Positions 59,785-64,000 of a stretch of DNA of 64,000 bases are shown piece after piece. Source of the stretch: SLDF01 sp964537925 (lineage in GTDB: Bacteria > Bacteroidota > Bacteroidia > Chitinophagales > Saprospiraceae); contig CAZICV010000001.1 in NCBI GenBank assembly GCA_964537925.1, positions 682,001-746,000 on the forward strand, given 5' to 3'. A program made the translations under genes and the position numbers. Within the stretch, counting starts at the first letter, position 1; the number at the start of each line of letters is the position of its first letter. The notes beneath the pieces are model-generated. The model was not told where the DNA came from. It saw only the letters and a list, made by a program, of their open reading frames with translations, and made no database searches.

Positions 59785-60016
59785 AACAACTAACAATAAA
59801 ACAGTCTCTGTTTGGGTGATTTGCTCTTTAGCCACTAATCACAATACAATAATCTAACCTTTTCCGCCGCCACACAATAACAAAATAAGGGCATTGTTAC
59901 ATATAAATAACTGTAATGTGTTTTATACATCCCTATTTTAGGGACTTGTAGCGCGACAGATTGACCGAATTGTTCCTCCAGAAGAAAAAAACCGGCTGCA
60001 GCCGGAAGAAAAAAAA

Positions 60017-61435
60017 TTACGCGGGAAACAGCTTCCCCGGGTTCAGAATACCTGCCGGATCGAAAGATCGCTTTACTGCACGCATGAGCGAAAGAGAAGC
60101 CTCATCAAATACAATGGGCATATATCTCGCTTGTACCCACCCGATTCCGTGCTCACCTGATATCGTACCGCCGAGAGCGCGCACCAGTGAAAAAATCTCT
60201 GTGATACCCTGTGGCAGCATCTCCATCCATGCCTCATCGGACAGTCCCTCCTTGAGGATATTGACGTGCAGGTTGCCATCCCCCGCATGTCCGTAGCAGA
60301 TCGAGCGGAACCCGTAACCTGCCCCTATTTCCTTGACACCGCGCAAAAGCTCGGGCAGCTTCGCCCGGGGGACGACCGTATCTTCTTCTTTGTAGACGGA
60401 ATAAAGCCGCACTGCATGCGCTACATTGCGACGCAGCTTCCATAGGGTGGTCTTCTGGGTGTCATTATCGGCAAACAGGATCTCCCCGGCCCCGAACTCC
60501 TCAACTACCCCTGCGATCCGTTCACAATCCTGGTACAGGGTATCCAGGTGATTGCCGTCTACCTCTATCAGCAGGTGCGCCCCTACATTGTCCCCTACGG
60601 GAATACCGGTCTCCCCCACATAACGCATGGCCAGGTCGATCGCGTCACGTTCCATGAACTCCAGCGCCGATGGCGTCATACCGGCCCGGAAGATCGCCGA
60701 TACGGCCGCACAGGCATTGTCCGGCGAGTCAAAAGGCACAAGCATGAGCAGGTTGAAGGCCGGGTGCGGGATAAGCCTGAGCACGATCCGGGTCACTACT
60801 GCCAGCGTGCCTTCGCTGCCTACGATCAGTTGTGTGAGGTTGTACCCGGTAGAGTTCTTGAGGGTATTGGCCCCTGTCCACATGATATGGCCGTCGGGTA
60901 GTACGACCTGGAGGTTGATCACATAATCCTTCACCACCCCGTACTTGACGGCCTTGGGGCCTCCCGAATTGGTCGATATGTTGCCGCCGATATGGCACCA
61001 TCCCCGGCTGGCCGGGTCGGGCGGGTAAAACAATCCTTTCTCCTTTACCGCTTCCTGTAGCACTTCAGTGATGACACCTGGCTCCACGGTGACCTGCAGA
61101 TTGGCCTCGTCGATTTCCAGTATACGATCGAATCGCTCCATCGACAGCAGGATACCGCCGTATACAGGCAGTGCACCACCCGCCAGGCCTGTACCGGCTC
61201 CCCGTACGGTGACAGGTAGTTTTTCATTGTTTGCATACCGGAGTATGGCGCTCACCTCCTCTGCTGTCCGTGGCCTGAGCAGGACTTCGGGCGAAAACCG
61301 CAGGTCCTCGGTCTCGTCGCGGGTATAGCGCTCCTCGATACCGGCCGCAGTAATGCAGTGCTCACTGCCCAACAGGGCGACAAAAAAGCCGATATCTGTC
61401 TGAGACATCGGACGGAATGTCGGCGTATCCATCAT
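60017..61435 (-). CDS. FAD-linked oxidase, D-lactate dehydrogenase / GlcD type
   Basis: 472 aa. The PP-loop flavin domain begins near residue 55, with LPVTVRGAGTGLAGGALPVY, VEPGVITEVLQEAVKEKGLF and STNSGGPKAVKYGVV. The C-terminal FAD_oxidase_C region has CYGHAGDGNLHVNIL and GTISGEHGIGWVQ, which carry the substrate-site His residues of the glycolate/D-lactate family. The acceptor is not evident; no GlpC or GlcE-like gene is near. The start ATG 61,435 (a second ATG follows) overlaps the stop of the cytochrome gene by 4 nt. Confidence 0.9.
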   Translation of the reverse strand: MMDTPTFRPMSQTDIGFFVALLGSEHCITAAGIEERYTRDETEDLRFSPEVLLRPRTAEEVSAILRYANNEKLPVTVRGAGTGLAGGALPVYGGILLSMERFDRILEIDEANLQVTVEPGVITEVLQEAVKEKGLFYPPDPASRGWCHIGGNISTNSGGPKAVKYGVVKDYVINLQVVLPDGHIMWTGANTLKNSTGYNLTQLIVGSEGTLAVVTRIVLRLIPHPAFNLLMLVPFDSPDNACAAVSAIFRAGMTPSALEFMERDAIDLAMRYVGETGIPVGDNVGAHLLIEVDGNHLDTLYQDCERIAGVVEEFGAGEILFADNDTQKTTLWKLRRNVAHAVRLYSVYKEEDTVVPRAKLPELLRGVKEIGAGYGFRSICYGHAGDGNLHVNILKEGLSDEAWMEMLPQGITEIFSLVRALGGTISGEHGIGWVQARYMPIVFDEASLSLMRAVKRSFDPAGILNPGKLFPA

Positions 61436-62550
61436 TGGAACGGATTGCTGAATGCCGGGTTTCGCAGGAAAGTAGAATCCGTAAGTGTATTCAGGAAGAC
61501 TTTGATCTTCTGCAGGTGCTCCGCGGAGAGGCTGGTGCGTTCAAGATCTGCCAGGAGCGGATCCCGGTTGAAGCTATGATGCCCCCCTCCCTGGTAGTGC
61601 ACCAATACATCGTCTATCGTGGCCAGGCGCCCGTCATGCATATATGGGCCAGTCACCATGATATTGCGCAGGGTAGTGGCTCTGAACTTGCCTTTGTCAT
61701 TAGGATTGCCGGTCACGGCAAAACGGCCTGCATTCACCTCAAGCTCTTCTTCCGGCACGAGGCCGTTGTGAAAATAACTGTTGACGGCAAACAGGTTGAC
61801 ATTGTGACAATGCCCACACTCCCCGTCGGGCAGCACGCGATTGGAGGCATCCATGAAGATGAGAAAACCGTCGAGCTCGTCATCCGTAAAAAAATCTTCC
61901 TGCCGGTACACCCGGTCATACTTCGATTCGCCACTGACCAGTGTGCGCTGGAATTGGGCCAGTGCCCTGGCCACCATTTCTTTTGTGATATCTATGTTGC
62001 GCCTGACACCGAAAGCTCTCCTGAACATCTCCGGATAGCCGCCGTGCCGCTGGAGTTTTTTCAGTACGTCCGGCCATTTCTCGGCCATCTCGTTCTGATC
62101 TTCTACCGGGTGCAGCGCCTGTTCCTCAAGAGAAGATACCCGGCCGTCCCAGAACAGCCCGTTATCGGCAAAGCCTATATTTACCAGGCTCATAGAGCTT
62201 CGAGTACCCGTACGGCCGGCGAAACCGACACTCCTGGCCAGGCCGTCCGTGAAGGCGAGTTCCTGTCTGTGGCAGGAAGCGCAGGATATGGTAGAGTCTT
62301 TGGACAGGATCGGGTCGTAGAAAAGAAAGCGGCCCAGAAGCACACCCTCTTTGGTGAGCGGGTTGTCGACCGGCTGATACATCGCCGGCAGGCCCGCTGG
62401 GATCACCAGGTCTTCAGCTGTGGGTGCATACGGGATATGCGTCAGGTCTACCGGTGTCACCGGGTCCTTTTCTTCAGGTTCTTTCTCGCATGCCGATATA
62501 CCCAGGACCAGGCTCAGCAACACAATAAGAACGGGATACCCGGATTTCAT
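61432..62550 (-). CDS. Dihaem cytochrome c peroxidase / MauG family, MbnH-like
   Basis: 372 aa. A lipoprotein signal ends at Cys21 (LVLGISAC). Two haem c sites: CASCH at 90-94 and CGHCH at 245-249. WDGRVSSLEEQALHPVEDQNEM and GPYMHDGRLATIDDVLVHY are typical of the CcpA/MauG fold. It lies directly after an MbnP-family gene with a 4-nt overlap, as in MbnP-MbnH pairs, in which MbnH oxidises a Trp of MbnP to kynurenine. A general peroxidase cannot be excluded. Confidence 0.88.
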   Translation of the reverse strand: MKSGYPVLIVLLSLVLGISACEKEPEEKDPVTPVDLTHIPYAPTAEDLVIPAGLPAMYQPVDNPLTKEGVLLGRFLFYDPILSKDSTISCASCHRQELAFTDGLARSVGFAGRTGTRSSMSLVNIGFADNGLFWDGRVSSLEEQALHPVEDQNEMAEKWPDVLKKLQRHGGYPEMFRRAFGVRRNIDITKEMVARALAQFQRTLVSGESKYDRVYRQEDFFTDDELDGFLIFMDASNRVLPDGECGHCHNVNLFAVNSYFHNGLVPEEELEVNAGRFAVTGNPNDKGKFRATTLRNIMVTGPYMHDGRLATIDDVLVHYQGGGHHSFNRDPLLADLERTSLSAEHLQKIKVFLNTLTDSTFLRNPAFSNPFQ

Positions 62551-63311
62551 CCTTTCGTGATTTTCACACCCGCACCAAAATTATTCATGATCAAAGTAGC
62601 GGCCGGGATATCGTCCAGGCCATGTGTACTCGGTTGTTTCCTGATATCAAATACCTGGCCGTCCTTAACGAAAGCCTGCCTGTAGTCCATCTCTACGATC
62701 AAACGGGTAGTCTTGCCGCCTTCCAGCTTGACCGGGAAAGACCTGTCTACCTGCGTACGCAGCTCACTCGTACCGAGATGATAAGAAAAACCGGACTGGC
62801 CGATCTGTGACGGAGATCTCAGGTACCCCTCAATCCGTGCGAAAATATAGCTGTTCCACACACTCCAGTGAAGTTCCGCATTGCGCAGCGGATGCCCTGC
62901 GGGAAACTGGTTGGGCGTCGCTGCATTTTGCTCTGCGGTGAGACCGACACCGAATCCAAGACCTTCATAATTGCCCGGCGTCAGCTCCGTGAACACCAGG
63001 GTAATCCCCTCTTGTGCTTTCTCCAGCGTAAAATTCTTGGACGTAAAATCGATGAACTCCACTTCTTTCAGCTGCACCGGTTGCTTGCCCTTGAGTTCAA
63101 GCGTCGAGATCAGAAAGTCGTTGCGCAGGAAACGAATAGTCTCGTCTCCCTGGAAAATATACTCTTTGCTCATGACCAGCGGCTCGCCGCCATAGGTGGC
63201 CTTAAAAACTACCTCGAGAGATGCTTTTGCACGGGACGATTCGTCGCCGTTGCAGGAAGAAAGCAGCATAAAGGCCAGTAACATGCAGAGAGCAAGGTGC
63301 AGATATCTCAT
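62547..63311 (-). CDS. MbnP-family lipoprotein
   Basis: 254 aa. A lipobox ends at Cys20 (MLLSSC). The mature domain matches the MbnP-like family: ASLEVVFKATYGGEPLVM, TIRFLRNDFLISTLELKG, GNYEGLGFGVGLTAEQN and MDYRQAFVKDGQ near the C-terminus. Trp residues at LHWSVWNSYIF are candidates for the modification described in MbnP. Copper binding would need His, Met or modified Trp ligands and is inferred only from the family. Start at ATG 63,311, which gives the lipoprotein signal; upstream the frame is open but not signal-like. Confidence 0.85.
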   Translation of the reverse strand: MRYLHLALCMLLAFMLLSSCNGDESSRAKASLEVVFKATYGGEPLVMSKEYIFQGDETIRFLRNDFLISTLELKGKQPVQLKEVEFIDFTSKNFTLEKAQEGITLVFTELTPGNYEGLGFGVGLTAEQNAATPNQFPAGHPLRNAELHWSVWNSYIFARIEGYLRSPSQIGQSGFSYHLGTSELRTQVDRSFPVKLEGGKTTRLIVEMDYRQAFVKDGQVFDIRKQPSTHGLDDIPAATLIMNNFGAGVKITKG

Positions 63312-63385
63312 TATCAGGCTTTTCTTATCGGAAGAAATGACGACTGACCGCCGTTGAAAGTTCCAATAAAAATACGTAAATTTCA

Positions 63386-64000
63386 CTAAGGAACCCTGAA
63401 CATCGACCTTACATTGGCCCATGTGCCTGCTCTGAGGGCAGCGTCATCGTCATCCAGCAAGTCCAGGCCTCTGAAGAGTTCGAGATAATCCACTTCCAGC
63501 ACCACTCTACGGTCAGCTCCTGTCACACTCTCCAGGCTGATCGGCAACAGCACTTCCACACCGTCAAAAGCGGCTGCGTCTATCTCAATGGTCCGCTCTA
63601 TATCAGCCCCCGGCAGATAATAGGTGATCCTGGCATGGAGGTACCCGGCAGGACCCAGCGTATGCAAACTATCCGCCTGCAGTGCCAGCACGTTGCCCGG
63701 AGGAGTCAGCGTGATATTGTTTTGCAGAAATTGTTCTTCCAGGCCCGCCACCAGCCTCAAACGGTCAAAACTCCCCTCTGTCGTGAACGTACCAGCCGCT
63801 ATGCTGAAACCACTCCTGTTGACGATGAAAGCATTTCCGGTGATAGCAGCGCTATCACGGACACCGCCTGCATCCCTGAAAACATATACCGTATCCTGTG
63901 GAAGGAAAAACTCGCTCCCGCTGTATAAGCCAATCCCCGATACATAGAAAGCCGCTTTCCGGAACTGAACAACCTGTCCGTCTTCCAGTGTAAAGTCCGT
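63386..64000 (-). CDS. MbnP-like protein, 3' part (5' end outside window)
   Basis: At least 204 residues, entering from the right edge in frame. It begins TDFTLEDGQVVQFRKAAFYV and contains SGFSIAAGTFTTEGSFDRLR, GNVLALQADSLHTLGPAGYL and a terminal LEVDYLELFRGLDLLDDDD. The layout, a strand, a short GxxFTLxDG motif and a DYxxxF near the end, resembles the neighbouring MbnP protein, so this may be a divergent paralogue. Identity is moderate by eye; without the N-terminus the signal cannot be seen. It is 75 nt upstream of the MbnP gene. Confidence 0.65.
   Translation of the reverse strand, partial: TDFTLEDGQVVQFRKAAFYVSGIGLYSGSEFFLPQDTVYVFRDAGGVRDSAAITGNAFIVNRSGFSIAAGTFTTEGSFDRLRLVAGLEEQFLQNNITLTPPGNVLALQADSLHTLGPAGYLHARITYYLPGADIERTIEIDAAAFDGVEVLLPISLESVTGADRRVVLEVDYLELFRGLDLLDDDDAALRAGTWANVRSMFRVP

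Larger units (their letters stand above)
59501..60016. other. Non-coding region between convergent pstB and the FAD dehydrogenase gene
   Basis: About 515 nt with two hairpins (59,604-59,631 and 59,720-59,748) and a 32-bp direct repeat; see the separate entries. The right 200 nt are AT-rich with nothing recognised. Confidence 0.7.

Noticed and set aside
61417..62685. 422-aa plus-strand ORF opposite the dihaem peroxidase
   Set aside because: Antisense to a gene with two CxxCH sites; no motif of its own.
1..64000. CRISPR arrays, rRNA genes, transposases and integrases
   Set aside because: I looked for regularly spaced repeats, ribosomal RNA segments and DDE/tyrosine recombinase motifs and saw none.

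Overview
The window looks like a chromosomal segment of a moderately GC-rich member of the phylum Bacteroidota, probably Saprospiria or a related class. I infer this from Bacteroidota-restricted families (DUF4270, DUF4290, DUF6427, T9SS type A C-terminal sorting domains, a short GlgA-like protein), from -7 elements of the TAnnTTTG type in front of several genes, from the near absence of Shine-Dalgarno sequences, and from several TTG starts. No rRNA, CRISPR array, transposase or integrase was recognised.

Layout. 1-14.4 kb is mostly housekeeping: a 5' fragment of a DsbD-like reductase, purQ, a DUF6427 membrane protein, a polyprenyl diphosphate synthase, a Fic protein, murA (with the active-site Cys replaced by Asp), DUF4290, glmS, a DUF4270 lipoprotein, a GlgA-like protein, a DUF819 membrane protein, guanine deaminase and an FAD monooxygenase. 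14.4-21.3 kb is an accessory, AT-rich segment. It carries a tightly coupled MotA-like / MotB-OmpA-like / HNH nuclease operon that matches the architecture of the type II Zorya anti-phage system, with a fourth 60-aa coiled-coil ORF overlapping its end. It continues with an epoxide-hydrolase-like gene and a YdeI-family gene, set among four copies of a dispersed non-coding repeat. 21.3-35.4 kb holds small stress, regulatory and redox genes: two VOC proteins, CinA-C, a YciE/YciF ferritin-like protein, an AraC regulator, an MBL-fold protein with an altered metal motif, a nitroreductase and divergent HxlR regulator, a PanE-like reductase, blaI-blaR1, a thioredoxin-fold protein, and a Fic-HTH protein whose catalytic His is Gln, behind an array of inverted repeats.

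35.5-44.2 kb contains two tRNA-Glu genes, gap, the LPS genes for heptose kinase and Kdo transferase, an outer-membrane barrel and two T9SS-secreted proteins. 44.4-45.5 kb has an XRE-type regulator divergent from a cluster of very small ORFs, including a 42-aa single-TM peptide. 45.5-55.7 kb returns to core functions: tRNA-Leu, hscB, rseP, rsmE, DUF4159, a UDP-glucuronate-decarboxylase-like epimerase, pgk, murB, an MsbA-like ABC exporter, DinB and LOG. 55.9-59.5 kb is a pstSCAB operon. 60.0-64.0 kb is an FAD-linked dehydrogenase followed by an MbnH-like dihaem peroxidase, an MbnP-family lipoprotein and a truncated second MbnP-like gene.

The most interesting units are the Zorya-II-like operon with its extra small gene, the small-ORF/XRE locus, the Fic-HTH gene with its operator array, the MbnP/MbnH pair, and a duplicated 32-bp element carrying two mini-ORFs after pstB. 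All functional calls come from reading motifs; no database search was run.
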